Positions 7,654 through 15,853 of a DNA stretch of 32,411 nt are shown piece by piece. The translations under genes and the position numbers were made by a program. This DNA is from Paenibacillus sp. VTT E-133291 (GTDB lineage Bacteria; Bacillota; Bacilli; Paenibacillales; Paenibacillaceae): assembly GCF_002264395.1 (NCBI RefSeq), contig NZ_NFVA01000075.1, positions 1-32,411 on the forward strand. Reading direction: 5' to 3'. Under the pieces are notes generated by a model. That model was not told the DNA's origin and searched no databases. It was given only the letters and a program-made list of their open reading frames with translations. The stretch's first letter is position 1. Each line of letters opens with the position of its first letter.

Positions 7654-7683
7654 TTGACATGATAAACGAAAAGAAAGTATGAT
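7654..7683 (+). promoter_or_regulatory. Sigma-A promoter of the DUF3024/AAA+ operon
   Basis: TTGACA (7654-7659, perfect) and TATGAT (7678-7683) are separated by 18 bases. A Zur box begins nine bases after the -10, across the expected transcription start. Confidence 0.7.
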
Positions 7684-7691
7684 ATTTTAAA

Positions 7692-7706
7692 TCGTAATAA
7701 TTACGA
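7692..7706. promoter_or_regulatory. Perfect Zur box
   Basis: TCGTAATAATTACGA is a perfect 7-1-7 palindrome and matches the Bacillus Zur consensus as I know it (TCGTAATnATTACGA). Placed just after the -10, bound Zur-Zn would block transcription, so the genes after it should be induced by zinc starvation. Confidence 0.85.
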
Positions 7707-7724
7707 ATAAAGGGGCTGTAGAAG

Positions 7725-7784
7725 ATGATGGATATTCGTGAACCCTTTGAGATCAAAATTAACAGATTTAATCGAGGTGAGTAA
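7725..7784 (+). CDS. 19-codon leader ORF coupled to the DUF3024 gene
   Basis: MMDIREPFEIKINRFNRGE is preceded by AAAGGGGCTGTAGAAG, giving an AGGGG site. Its stop overlaps the DUF3024 start as TAATG, an arrangement that usually couples translation. It is too short for a known family and has no Cys or His, so it is not an obvious zinc sensor. It may be a leader peptide or a chance frame. Confidence 0.4.
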   Translation: MMDIREPFEIKINRFNRGE

Positions 7785-8119
7785 TGATGGATTCATTCAC
7801 TGTAAACAGGCTGAAGGCCATTCTAAACGGATATATTGATCAAAAAGTGCCTGGAGATTTACGGTTATCCGTCAGAATAAGTTATCGTATGGAGCACAAC
7901 CAAATTACATTGATAGAGGAACGGCCTGAATGGCATGACCGAAAGTGGCTGGGGACTGATTTTGCCCAATTCCGCTGGGAAAATGATAAGTGGAGGGTCT
8001 ATTCAAAAAAAGAAAATAACGAATGGTCACAAGCAGACTCTATAGTTCCTCATGTGGACTTCGAACGGCAATTAGAGCAGGTTGAACTGGATTCAGAAAG
8101 GATCTTTTGGATTTCTTGA
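7784..8119 (+). CDS. DUF3024 domain-containing protein
   Basis: 111 residues. The pattern fits DUF3024: an N-terminal helix (NRLKAILNGYIDQKVP), a strand RLSVRISYRMEHNQITLIEE, the core ERPEWHDRKWLGTDFAQFRW, a Trp-rich middle (KWRVYSKKENNEWSQ) and the terminal IFW seen in relatives. The function is unknown. It is small, soluble and has no signal peptide. It is the first full-length gene after the perfect Zur box and lies 34 bases before an AAA+ ATPase, so the two are probably made together under zinc limitation. GAGGTGAG gives the ribosome site, and the start overlaps the leader stop. Confidence 0.75.
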   Translation: MMDSFTVNRLKAILNGYIDQKVPGDLRLSVRISYRMEHNQITLIEERPEWHDRKWLGTDFAQFRWENDKWRVYSKKENNEWSQADSIVPHVDFERQLEQVELDSERIFWIS

Positions 8120-8153
8120 AAAATAATTATTTTTAAAGGAGCTTCAATAAATA

Positions 8154-8960
8154 ATGACCAAAAGCAGCGCCAATCAACGTCTGCCAAGAGCAAAAGGAAT
8201 AGATATGGGAACCTATTATACACCCAAAGAATGTGCCAAAAAGGTTAGACATCTCGTCTTGCCCGATATGAATCAAAAGATTGTCGATGAATTTATTACA
8301 ATCTTAGGAATGAGGGGAGTATTTGAAGAACATCAAGTTCCAATTCCCAATAAAGTGGTTATGTATGGTCCACCAGGCACAGGGAAAACACTGACGGCAT
8401 TTTATATGGCTCAAATGCTGGAGCTTCCACTTATCCTAGTTCGATTGGATGCAATGATTCACAGCCATTTGGGTGAGACTGGAAGCAATATCCGGAAAAT
8501 ATTCGAGTACGCGAAAGCATCTCCTTGTGTTCTATTCCTTGATGAGTTTGATGCCATTGCAAGAACACGGGAGAGTAATGACGAGGTTAAAGAAATGGCT
8601 CGTGCGGTGAATACACTACTGCAATGTCTCGATGATTTTGGTGATAATAGCATTTTTGTAGCAGCGACGAACCTGGAAAATGAATTGGATAGGGCTATTT
8701 GGAGAAGGTTTGATACAAAAATGATTTATTCTATCCCTGATGAATCAAGCAGGTATCAATATATCGAACTGTTAATCAATGGCTTTGAGGGAGAAGCTGG
8801 GTTGACGGAAGAGGCATGCGAGCGTCTTTCCGGCTGCAGTTTTGCTGATATTGAGCAAATTGTTCTGAAAGCGAAACGCAAGGCGATTATAGAGCGTTGT
8901 CCGCTAAAACGGGAGCATATTGTTCTTTCTTATGAAGAATACAATCCTTCCATAACTTAA
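8154..8960 (+). CDS. AAA+ ATPase (FtsH/Vps4-like single module)
   Basis: 268 residues. Walker A is GPPGTGKT at 72-79, Walker B is VLFLDEFD at 126-133, sensor 1 is the Asn of AATN (173), and the arginines of IWRRFD (184-185) suit an arginine finger. A short helical lid follows. The pore-loop region reads VRLDAMIHSHLGETGSNI. There is no protease, membrane or zinc-ligand domain, so it would act on a partner protein, probably as a hexameric remodelling ATPase. AAAGGAG lies 12 bases before the ATG, a slightly long gap. It belongs to the DUF3024 transcript under a Zur box and is closed by a hairpin at 9036. The link with zinc is inferred from position and operator only. Confidence 0.85.
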   Translation: MTKSSANQRLPRAKGIDMGTYYTPKECAKKVRHLVLPDMNQKIVDEFITILGMRGVFEEHQVPIPNKVVMYGPPGTGKTLTAFYMAQMLELPLILVRLDAMIHSHLGETGSNIRKIFEYAKASPCVLFLDEFDAIARTRESNDEVKEMARAVNTLLQCLDDFGDNSIFVAATNLENELDRAIWRRFDTKMIYSIPDESSRYQYIELLINGFEGEAGLTEEACERLSGCSFADIEQIVLKAKRKAIIERCPLKREHIVLSYEEYNPSIT

Positions 8961-9035
8961 TGTTTTCAACGGTGGCATGTGTTTTCAAAGAGGAACTTGT
9001 TAATCGCGATATAATAGAGGATCTGACCTATGTAT

Positions 9036-9068
9036 AAAAATCCGTGCATGCAGTGTGCGGATTTATTT
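9036..9068 (+). terminator. Terminator after the AAA+ gene
   Basis: AAATCCG (9038-9044) and CGGATTT (9058-9064) flank a loop of about 13 bases, followed by ATTTG. It separates the DUF3024/AAA+ transcript from the importer promoter. Apart from this, 8961-9138 shows no gene. Confidence 0.55.
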
Positions 9069-9138
9069 GTGTGCTTGGTTCATGCAATTACTATTTAATT
9101 TTGATTTACTAACTATTTAAAAGTTATTAAAGTAATGA

Positions 9139-9167
9139 TTGACATTTCAGATAGTAATAATTACTAT
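9139..9167 (+). promoter_or_regulatory. Promoter of the importer operon
   Basis: TTGACA (9139-9144) and TACTAT (9162-9167) have a 17-base spacer. The first Zur box covers the spacer and -10. The -35 overlaps a third, poorer half-match to the box at about 9130-9144. Confidence 0.6.
9152..9166. promoter_or_regulatory. Zur box 1 of the importer operon
   Basis: TAGTAATAATTACTA is a perfect palindrome that differs from the Zur consensus only at the second base of each arm. It lies within the promoter. Confidence 0.7.
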
Positions 9168-9185
9168 TAAGCTCAGTTGATTTAT

Positions 9186-9200
9186 TAGTAATCATTACGA
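9186..9200. promoter_or_regulatory. Zur box 2 of the importer operon
   Basis: TAGTAATCATTACGA matches the Zur consensus at all but one defined position. Its centre is 34 bases from that of box 1, about three helical turns, so two dimers could bind the same face. Confidence 0.7.
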
Positions 9201-9275
9201 TTAAAGTGAATATAAGGGGGTTATTCATTCTTATATGACTTGTGTTAGCAGACTATCAAACTATGGAGGTATGTT

Positions 9276-10928
9276 GTGAAAGACAATCAAAAGAAATTTC
9301 TAAAATGGAAGACCTTATCGTATGTAACCTTGGTATTGTCAGCACTTTTATTGCTGGCTGGATGTACAAATGGATCAAAGGAATCAAATAATTCCTCCGA
9401 ACTAGAGAAATTTACAACTCTTAAAGAAGATTTAGTACTTGCTGTAGGAATTATGGATGGTGGACAGTTTGATCCCAAGAAGGGCTGGGGGATGACACAG
9501 ATCCGTCTAACTCATAGCTCGCTATTAGCTATTGACTCAGATCTTAACTTTATTGGGGATCTTGCACAATCCTATACCATCAGCGAGGATGCGTTAACAT
9601 GGACTTTCCCGCTTCGTGAAGACGCTAAATTCTCCAACAGTGAGCAAGTGACTCCGGAAGATGTCAAATTTACATATGAGATGCTCAAGGAGGATGGGAT
9701 TAAATTCGATCTGTCCTTTGTTAAAACAATTGATATTCTGGAAAATAACACCATCGCAATTACTCTTGACGAGCCACGCTCCACATTTGTTAGTCAGCTC
9801 ACAGAAATTGGAATCGTCCCTAAAGCTCACTATGATGAGAACTATTCTCGAAATCCAATTGGCTCTGGACCGTATAAGGTAGTTCAATACAATGAAGGAC
9901 AGCAAGTTATTATGGAGTACAATCCCTATTGGTATGGTGCAGAGCCCCAGTTCAAAAAGTTGACATTCCTTCTTCTTGCCGAGGATGCGGCTCTTGCAGC
10001 TGCAAAGGCGGGAGAAGCCGACATTGTGTATGTGCCGCCCACATTCGCAGAGCAAAAGGTTGAGGGAATGACGCTTCGAACTTACGAGAGTATCGATTCA
10101 CGCGGTATTATGCTGCCGGCAGTGCCTAGCGGTGGGAAAGGGTTGACCAACGGTAAAGAAGTAGAAGTGGGCAACGATGTAACTTCAGATCTTGCAATCC
10201 GTCAGGCACTTAATATTGGACTAGACCGTCAGAAGCTGCTGGATGTAGCTCTAGATGGACACGGTAAAAAAGCATATTCCCTAGCGGATGGTTTACCTTG
10301 GTTTAACGAAGAAACCGTGATTGAGGATGGCAATATTGCAGCAGCTGCGAAAATCCTCGAAGATGGTGGCTGGGCGGATAAGAATAAGGATGGCATTCTG
10401 GAAAAAGACGGCCGCAATGCAGAGTTTAACATGTACTTTAGCTCTAATGATCAGCTCCGCAGCGATCTTTCCCTTGCCGTAGCAGACCAAGCAAGCACCT
10501 TCGGAATCAAAATTAATCTTCTAGGAGTTACATGGGATGATATTTATCTAAAAGGAAAGACAGCAGCGGTGGCATGGGGAGGCGGAAGGCATCACCCTTA
10601 TCAACTGTATACGATGAATTCCTCTGAGCAGATCGATAAAGGGATCGGCAATATGTCTAACTATCATAATCCTAAAGTCGATGAATATTTAACACTAGCG
10701 CTTACTTCTTCTTCACTGGAAGAGGCTAATAAATATTGGAAGCTTGCCCAATGGGATGGAGAAACAGGCTTCAGTGGTATCGGAGATGCTCCGATTGTTT
10801 GGCTGGTGCGGGTGGACCACCTGTACTTGGCTAATACGAAGCTGGATCTGGGTAAGCAGCCTATTCATTCGCACGGTCATGAGTGGGCATTGTTTGGAAA
10901 TGTAACGGAGTGGACATGGACCAATTGA
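9276..10928 (+). CDS. Peptide/nickel-type ABC transporter substrate-binding lipoprotein (set 1)
   Basis: 550 residues starting at a GTG, five bases after TGGAGGT. The signal peptide ends in a lipobox LLAGC with Cys30, so the mature protein is tethered to the outer face of the membrane. The body is a family 5 solute-binding protein: the FPLREDAKFSNSEQVTPEDV block, NPIGSGPYKV and a late APIVWLVR segment are typical. The ligand cannot be named. Two Zur boxes upstream suggest a zinc-chelator complex rather than bulk peptides, and a His-containing stretch near the C-terminus (IHSHGHEW) could contact metal. It is the first gene of a ten-gene run. A hairpin after it may limit read-through to the permease genes, keeping the binding protein in excess. 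Confidence 0.85.
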   Translation: MKDNQKKFLKWKTLSYVTLVLSALLLLAGCTNGSKESNNSSELEKFTTLKEDLVLAVGIMDGGQFDPKKGWGMTQIRLTHSSLLAIDSDLNFIGDLAQSYTISEDALTWTFPLREDAKFSNSEQVTPEDVKFTYEMLKEDGIKFDLSFVKTIDILENNTIAITLDEPRSTFVSQLTEIGIVPKAHYDENYSRNPIGSGPYKVVQYNEGQQVIMEYNPYWYGAEPQFKKLTFLLLAEDAALAAAKAGEADIVYVPPTFAEQKVEGMTLRTYESIDSRGIMLPAVPSGGKGLTNGKEVEVGNDVTSDLAIRQALNIGLDRQKLLDVALDGHGKKAYSLADGLPWFNEETVIEDGNIAAAAKILEDGGWADKNKDGILEKDGRNAEFNMYFSSNDQLRSDLSLAVADQASTFGIKINLLGVTWDDIYLKGKTAAVAWGGGRHHPYQLYTMNSSEQIDKGIGNMSNYHNPKVDEYLTLALTSSSLEEANKYWKLAQWDGETGFSGIGDAPIVWLVRVDHLYLANTKLDLGKQPIHSHGHEWALFGNVTEWTWTN

Positions 10929-10938
10929 TTATATAAGG

Positions 10939-10982
10939 AAAGAGACTTCTGAGGGCTATCTATTTCAGAAAGCTCTCTTTTC
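10939..10982 (+). terminator. Attenuating hairpin after set 1 binding-protein gene
   Basis: AAAGAGACTTCTGA pairs imperfectly with TCAGAAAGCTCTCTTT, followed by TTC. It sits between the binding-protein and permease genes, a usual place for partial termination. Confidence 0.55.
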
Positions 10983-11003
10983 TGTGCAGGAAGGGGAGTT
11001 CTT

Positions 11004-11972
11004 GTGGCAAAAAGCATCGTTATTCGATTGATTCGAGTGATAACCCTGCTGGTTGGCTTATCTATTCTTACTTTTTCTCTTATCCATTTATCTCCCATGG
11101 ATCCGGTCAACGCATATATAGGGGGAGATAGCGCAGCGTCACCACAACAAATCGAGAAAATTAAAGAATATTGGGGTGTGGATAAAAGTTTAGTGGAACA
11201 ATATGTTTCCTGGGCAAAAGCATTACTGCAAGGCAACTTTGGAACTTCAAAGCTGTACCGTAGCCCGGTTATTGAGATTATTCAAAGCCGCTTTATTTCA
11301 TCGCTTGCATTAATGGGAACAGCATGGGTTCTATCAGGTGTGATTGGTTATGTCCTTGGAATGACTGCAGCTATGAACCGAGGAAAACCAATAGATAAAA
11401 TTATTAAATGGTACAGTTACACGCTTGTCTCAACCCCCATATTTTGGATGGGACTAATCCTTCTAATTGTCTTTGCTGTTTGGCTTCACTGGTTCCCTGT
11501 AGGTTTGTCGGCGCCGGCCGGTATGATGGAGAGTGACGTAAAGTTTGTTGATCGAGTTCATCATTTTATATTACCGGCTCTGACCTTAAGCATACTCGGG
11601 GTGGCTAATATAGCGATGCATACTCGAGAGAAAATGATTGATATTTTGAATACGGAGTATGTCATTTTTGCAAAGGCAAGGGGCGAAAGCAAGTGGCAAA
11701 TCTTCAAGAATCATGGGGTGCGAAATTCAATTCTTCCAGCTGTCTCTCTGCAATTCGCCTATTTCGGCGAGCTTTTCGGAGGTTCTATGCTAGCAGAGCA
11801 GGTGTTTTCTTATCCGGGATTAGGTAGCACACTAACCACAGCAGGGTTAAAGGGGGATCTACCCTTAATGGTTGGCATTATTCTGATTAGTTCTTTGTTC
11901 GTCTTTGCAGGAAATTTGATTGCCGATCTTTTAAATAAAATTGTAGATCCGCGTATGAGGGGGGAGGCCTAA
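11004..11972 (+). CDS. ABC transporter permease, NikB/DppB type (set 1)
   Basis: 322 residues with a GTG start after GGAAGGGGAG. It has an N-terminal membrane helix, a long external loop and five further membrane helices, as expected for the DppB/OppB fold. The EAA loop that touches the ATPase is visible as YVIFAKARGESKWQIFKNHG. The end SYPGLGSTL and DPRMRGEA are family hallmarks. It forms half of the membrane channel with the next gene, from which it is separated by one base. Confidence 0.9.
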   Translation: MAKSIVIRLIRVITLLVGLSILTFSLIHLSPMDPVNAYIGGDSAASPQQIEKIKEYWGVDKSLVEQYVSWAKALLQGNFGTSKLYRSPVIEIIQSRFISSLALMGTAWVLSGVIGYVLGMTAAMNRGKPIDKIIKWYSYTLVSTPIFWMGLILLIVFAVWLHWFPVGLSAPAGMMESDVKFVDRVHHFILPALTLSILGVANIAMHTREKMIDILNTEYVIFAKARGESKWQIFKNHGVRNSILPAVSLQFAYFGELFGGSMLAEQVFSYPGLGSTLTTAGLKGDLPLMVGIILISSLFVFAGNLIADLLNKIVDPRMRGEA

Positions 11973-11973
11973 A

Positions 11974-12810
11974 ATGCAGGTCATACAAGAAGGAATGAAT
12001 GAACGTAAAAAAATGATTGTACTGCTTGCGTTATCTTCCGGGTTTCTATTAATGATTTTGATCCTCAGCTTTATACTCAGCAATGATAATCTGCGTCTCA
12101 ATGCTGCTACCAAAAATCTTACACCTAGTTTGGATTATCTATTTGGCACGGACTGGCTCGGTCGAGATATGTTCACCCGTACCATGAAGGGATTGCGGTT
12201 GTCACTGGCTGTAGGAGCCTTAGCTTCTTTCCTTAGTGTAATTATTGCAACCATGATGGGGATATGCGCGGCAACCTTTGGCCGAACAGTGGATAGTATC
12301 ATCTCCTGGCTTATCGATTTGTTTATCGGTATGCCTCATCTCGTGTTCATGGTATTGATCTGCTTTATTGTAGGTGGCGGAATATATGGCATTGTACTTG
12401 GTGTTTCGCTGACTCATTGGACTGCATTGGCAAGGGTCGTGCGCTCTGAAGTGCTACAAATAAAAGGGGCCGAATACATTCAAATCTCTAAGAGCTACGG
12501 TAAGTCCGCATGGTATATCACTAGAAAGCATATCCTTCCCTCTATTTTTCCTCAAATAATGATTGGTTTTTTACTGATGTTTCCGCATGTGATTTTGCAT
12601 GAAGCTGCGTTAACTTTCTTGGGGTTTGGGCTTTCTCCGCAAACTCCCGCTATAGGTATTATACTTTCTGAAGCGATGAACCATATTTCTACCGGAAAGT
12701 GGTGGCTGGTGGTATTTCCGGGATTGCTTCTAGTGATAGTGGTTAAAAGCTTTGACAGTATCGGCGAAAAGATTCGTATTTTAATGGAGCCTTCCAGCTC
12801 CAATGAATAG
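11974..12810 (+). CDS. ABC transporter permease, NikC/DppC type (set 1)
   Basis: 278 residues. LGRDMFTRTMKGLRLSL near the N-terminus, the EAA loop (YIQISKSYGKSAWYITRKHI) and ALTFLGFGLSPQTPAIG identify a DppC/NikC permease with six membrane helices. GGGGGGAGG ends six bases before the ATG; a second ATG at 11995 is a possible alternative. It partners with the preceding permease. Confidence 0.88.
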   Translation: MQVIQEGMNERKKMIVLLALSSGFLLMILILSFILSNDNLRLNAATKNLTPSLDYLFGTDWLGRDMFTRTMKGLRLSLAVGALASFLSVIIATMMGICAATFGRTVDSIISWLIDLFIGMPHLVFMVLICFIVGGGIYGIVLGVSLTHWTALARVVRSEVLQIKGAEYIQISKSYGKSAWYITRKHILPSIFPQIMIGFLLMFPHVILHEAALTFLGFGLSPQTPAIGIILSEAMNHISTGKWWLVVFPGLLLVIVVKSFDSIGEKIRILMEPSSSNE

Positions 12811-12821
12811 AGGGGTGAGTG

Positions 12822-13697
12822 ATGAGTAAAGTGAAAAATCCGTTATTACGGGTAGAAAACTTATCCATTGGTTTCTCTCAATATTATAAGGGCACACAAA
12901 AACGTGTAATCCATCCAATAGTTGAGCTGCATGTAGATATCAACGAAGGAGAAATTGTAGCAGTGGTAGGTGCCAGCGGTTCAGGGAAAAGTCTGTTGGC
13001 ACACGCTATACTAGGGATTTTGCCCGGGAATGCAACCAGCAGCGGAACAATCTTATACAAGGGAGAAGAATTGACGCAAAAGAGAAAAGAACAGCTCAGA
13101 GGTCGGGGGATCTCCTTCATTCCACAATCCGTTAATTATCTGGATCCCCTTATGCGTGTTGGACGGCAAGTACAGATTGGCTTGGATCAGGCCACTGCTC
13201 AGGCCAAACAAGAGGAGCTATTTGAACGATATGATTTGAAAAAGAGCGACGGAAAGTTATTTCCCTTTGAGTTATCCGGTGGAATGCTTCGCCGGGTGAT
13301 GTTTGCTACAAGTGTACGAGAGGGTGTCAAGCTGGTCATTGCCGATGAACCAACACCCGGAATTCATCCGCAAGCGCTCACCGAAATATTAAAACAGCTC
13401 AAGCAATTCGCCAAAGAAGGCGCAGGAGTTATGCTGATTACTCATGATATTATGTCTGCGTTAGAAATTGCTGATCGAGTTGCTGTTCTCAAGGATGGAA
13501 CTACTGTGGAGATTGCTGAGGCTGCAGCATTTGAAGGAAGTGGAGAACGTTTGAAGATGGAATACACTAGAAGGTTGTGGCGAGCCTTACCGCAAAATGA
13601 TTTTGACTTGGAATTTAAGGAACAGGCGGTGAGAAGTTATGTGTCTGATGGGAGTGAATCTAAGTCACTATTATCAAAAGGAACGTTGGATTTTTAA
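12822..13697 (+). CDS. ABC transporter ATP-binding protein, DppD/NikD type, unusual D-loop (set 1)
   Basis: About 291 residues. Walker A is GASGSGKS (50-57), the signature is LSGGMLRR, Walker B is LVIADEP and the switch His is in LITHD. The D-loop after Walker B reads TPGIHPQ, where relatives have TTALD followed by a polar residue, so the conserved D-loop Asp is absent and a His stands there. I chose the ATG at 12822 (six bases after AGGGG) over a GTG one codon earlier. The 3' end overlaps the next ATPase gene by 59 bases. It should pair with that protein to power the set 1 permeases. Confidence 0.85.
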   Translation: MSKVKNPLLRVENLSIGFSQYYKGTQKRVIHPIVELHVDINEGEIVAVVGASGSGKSLLAHAILGILPGNATSSGTILYKGEELTQKRKEQLRGRGISFIPQSVNYLDPLMRVGRQVQIGLDQATAQAKQEELFERYDLKKSDGKLFPFELSGGMLRRVMFATSVREGVKLVIADEPTPGIHPQALTEILKQLKQFAKEGAGVMLITHDIMSALEIADRVAVLKDGTTVEIAEAAAFEGSGERLKMEYTRRLWRALPQNDFDLEFKEQAVRSYVSDGSESKSLLSKGTLDF

Positions 13698-14238
13698 AGA
13701 TGTCAACATTACGGTAGCTCCTGGTGAGGTTCTTGGTCTATCAGGATATAGTGGATGCGGGAAAACGACGCTAGCCAGGATTTTAGGCGGGTATATCTCC
13801 CCGCGTAAAGGACAAGTAACGTTAGAGGATAAAGCTGTGAAAAGTCAGGCATTTCGACCGGTACAATTAATATACCAACATCCGGAGAAGGCGATTAATC
13901 CTAAGTGGCGTATGCGGGACGTTCTGGCCGAATCCTATACACCCTCCCAGGAAATTCTGGATGCTTTCGAAATACGGGAGGAGTGGCTGAATCGTTGGCC
14001 GGTGGAGCTGTCCGGAGGGGAGAAACAGCGCTTCTGCATTGTCCGTGCTCTGAATCCGGCGACCAAATTCATCATAGCTGATGAGATGACGACGATGCTG
14101 GATGCCATTACACAGGCACAAATTTGGAATTCGTTTCTCCGAATCTGTAAAAGTAGAGACATCGGTGTGATTGTAGTCAGCCATGAGAACAGTCTTTTGA
14201 ATCGATTATGCGATAAGATTTATAAAGTGGGGGAGTAA
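13639..14238 (+). CDS. Short ABC transporter ATP-binding protein (set 1)
   Basis: Only 199 residues, against 250-330 for DppF/NikE relatives. All nucleotide motifs are present: Walker A GYSGCGKTT, signature LSGGEKQR, Walker B FIIADEM (Met for the usual Pro), D-loop MLDA and switch His in VVSHE. It ends about 25 residues after the switch and so lacks the C-terminal extension found in oligopeptide-type ATPases. The start lies inside the preceding gene and the stop is three bases from the next start. It is expected to be the second ATPase of set 1. Confidence 0.82.
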   Translation: MCLMGVNLSHYYQKERWIFKDVNITVAPGEVLGLSGYSGCGKTTLARILGGYISPRKGQVTLEDKAVKSQAFRPVQLIYQHPEKAINPKWRMRDVLAESYTPSQEILDAFEIREEWLNRWPVELSGGEKQRFCIVRALNPATKFIIADEMTTMLDAITQAQIWNSFLRICKSRDIGVIVVSHENSLLNRLCDKIYKVGE

Positions 14239-14241
14239 TGA

Positions 14242-15843
14242 ATGCACAAAAGAATATGTATACTATCATTTATTTTAGTTTTCTCTCTGCTGTCAGCATG
14301 TTCAAGCAGTAAGGGAGGAGAGAACCGGAAAGCTGAGAGGGTATCCAATGATGAATTAGTATTTGCGAGTACAAAGGATATCCGTGATATTAATCCGCAC
14401 TTATACGCTGGTGAAATGCCTGCACAAAATATTGTTTTTGAATCACTTGTTATTAATACCCCAGAGGGTGTGAAGCCGGGACTTGCCGAGAGCTGGGAAA
14501 TTTCCGAAGAGGGTACCTTATACACGTTCCATTTACGAACAGGAGTTACTTTTACCGATGGTGAACCGTTTAACGCTGAATCTGTGAAAATAAACATTGA
14601 TTCAGTTGTTGGAAATATTGAAAAGAACTCATGGCTGAATCTTGTAGCAGAAATTAAAGATACGACAGTCATAGATGAGAATACCTTCCAGCTCACCTTA
14701 AAGAATCCCTATTATCCAACCTTGGAGGAATTGGGTTTGACGCGTCCGTTTCGGTTTATTTCCCCTAAGAGCTTCATCGGTGGAACTACAGCGAATGGAG
14801 TTAAAGGCTATGCAGGTACTGGGCCCTACGTCTTAACAGAGCATAAGCAGGATCAATATGCTATCTTCACATTAAATGAGAACTATTGGGGAGAAAAACC
14901 TCGGATAAAAACAATTAAATGGAGAGTAATGCCAAATCATCAGACCATTCTTCTCGCACTTGAAAAAGGAGAAGTAGACTTACTTTTTGGCTCCGACGGA
15001 GATATGGTGGACAGCGACTCTTTCAAGTCATTGATGGATCAGGATAAGTATAGTACTGTCATCAGTCATCCTGTAGGATCCCGTGCGATTGTAATCAATA
15101 CGAACCGGTCTGTCACTAAAGATCCTAAGATTCGCGAAGCATTTATGTATGCCATTCATAAGGAAGTTATAGCTGACGGTATTATGAACGGTACAGAAAA
15201 AGTAGCGGATACATTACTTTCTCCTTCTGTACCCTATGCAAACGCAGGTTTAAAGGGAGTAAGCTACAATGAGGAGAAGGCATCTGCTTTATTAATTGAA
15301 GAGGGTTGGATGCTCCAATCTGATGGGTATCGGTACAAAGATGGCAAGAAGTTAGAACTGACTATTTATTATAATTCCGATAATGCGCAAGAACGAACTA
15401 TAAGTGAATCCATGCAGAATGATTTGAAACAGATTGGGGTGGAATTACATATTGTAGGGGAAGAAAAACAAGCTTATTTCGACCGTCAAAAAACTGGTGA
15501 ATTCGACCTGATGTACTCCCTTTCTTGGGGATTGCCTTATGATCCGCAGACCTATGTTTCTTCTTGGCGAGTGCCCTCGCACGCCGATTATCAAGCCCAA
15601 CTTGGGCTGGAGAAAAAAGAATGGCTTGATAAGACGATTACCGATCTGATGATTGAGCAGAACGAAGAAATACGTAAAGAAATGTACAAAGAAATTCTGA
15701 CTTATATCCATAATGAGAATGTCTATATCCCATTAACCTATTCGGTTACCAAAGCTGTTCATCTTAAAGCTTTACAGGGCGTTGGGTTCAATGTATCCCA
15801 ATATGAGATTCCTTTTGAAAAAATGTATTTCGAAGCACAATAA
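14242..15843 (+). CDS. nikA: Nickel/metallophore ABC transporter substrate-binding lipoprotein, NikA/CntA type (set 2)
   Basis: 533 residues with a lipobox LLSAC (Cys20). The body follows E. coli NikA closely: DINPHLYAGEMPAQNIVFES, TFHLRTGVTFTDGEPFNAES, RPFRFISPKSF, ADTLLSPSVPYANAGLK and a late YDPQTYVSSWRVPSHADYQA. The Arg of RPFR, which in NikA contacts the carboxylate of the metal chelator, is kept. Where I recall NikA having PYDPH, this protein has PYDPQ, so direct His ligation may differ. The family binds metal only as a complex with a small chelator (histidine or opine metallophores such as staphylopine in CntA). Its position behind Zur boxes favours a zinc complex, but the metal is inferred. 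Confidence 0.85.
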   Translation: MHKRICILSFILVFSLLSACSSSKGGENRKAERVSNDELVFASTKDIRDINPHLYAGEMPAQNIVFESLVINTPEGVKPGLAESWEISEEGTLYTFHLRTGVTFTDGEPFNAESVKINIDSVVGNIEKNSWLNLVAEIKDTTVIDENTFQLTLKNPYYPTLEELGLTRPFRFISPKSFIGGTTANGVKGYAGTGPYVLTEHKQDQYAIFTLNENYWGEKPRIKTIKWRVMPNHQTILLALEKGEVDLLFGSDGDMVDSDSFKSLMDQDKYSTVISHPVGSRAIVINTNRSVTKDPKIREAFMYAIHKEVIADGIMNGTEKVADTLLSPSVPYANAGLKGVSYNEEKASALLIEEGWMLQSDGYRYKDGKKLELTIYYNSDNAQERTISESMQNDLKQIGVELHIVGEEKQAYFDRQKTGEFDLMYSLSWGLPYDPQTYVSSWRVPSHADYQAQLGLEKKEWLDKTITDLMIEQNEEIRKEMYKEILTYIHNENVYIPLTYSVTKAVHLKALQGVGFNVSQYEIPFEKMYFEAQ

Positions 15844-15853
15844 ACAAACAGGT

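Noticed and set aside
9271..9279. Three-codon ORF ATGTTGTGA before the set 1 binding-protein gene
   Set aside because: TGGAGGT touches its ATG, leaving no spacing, whereas it is well placed for the GTG at 9276.
9594..10055. Minus-strand frame of 153 codons
   Set aside because: It lies wholly inside the set 1 binding-protein gene with no ribosome site and no family resemblance.
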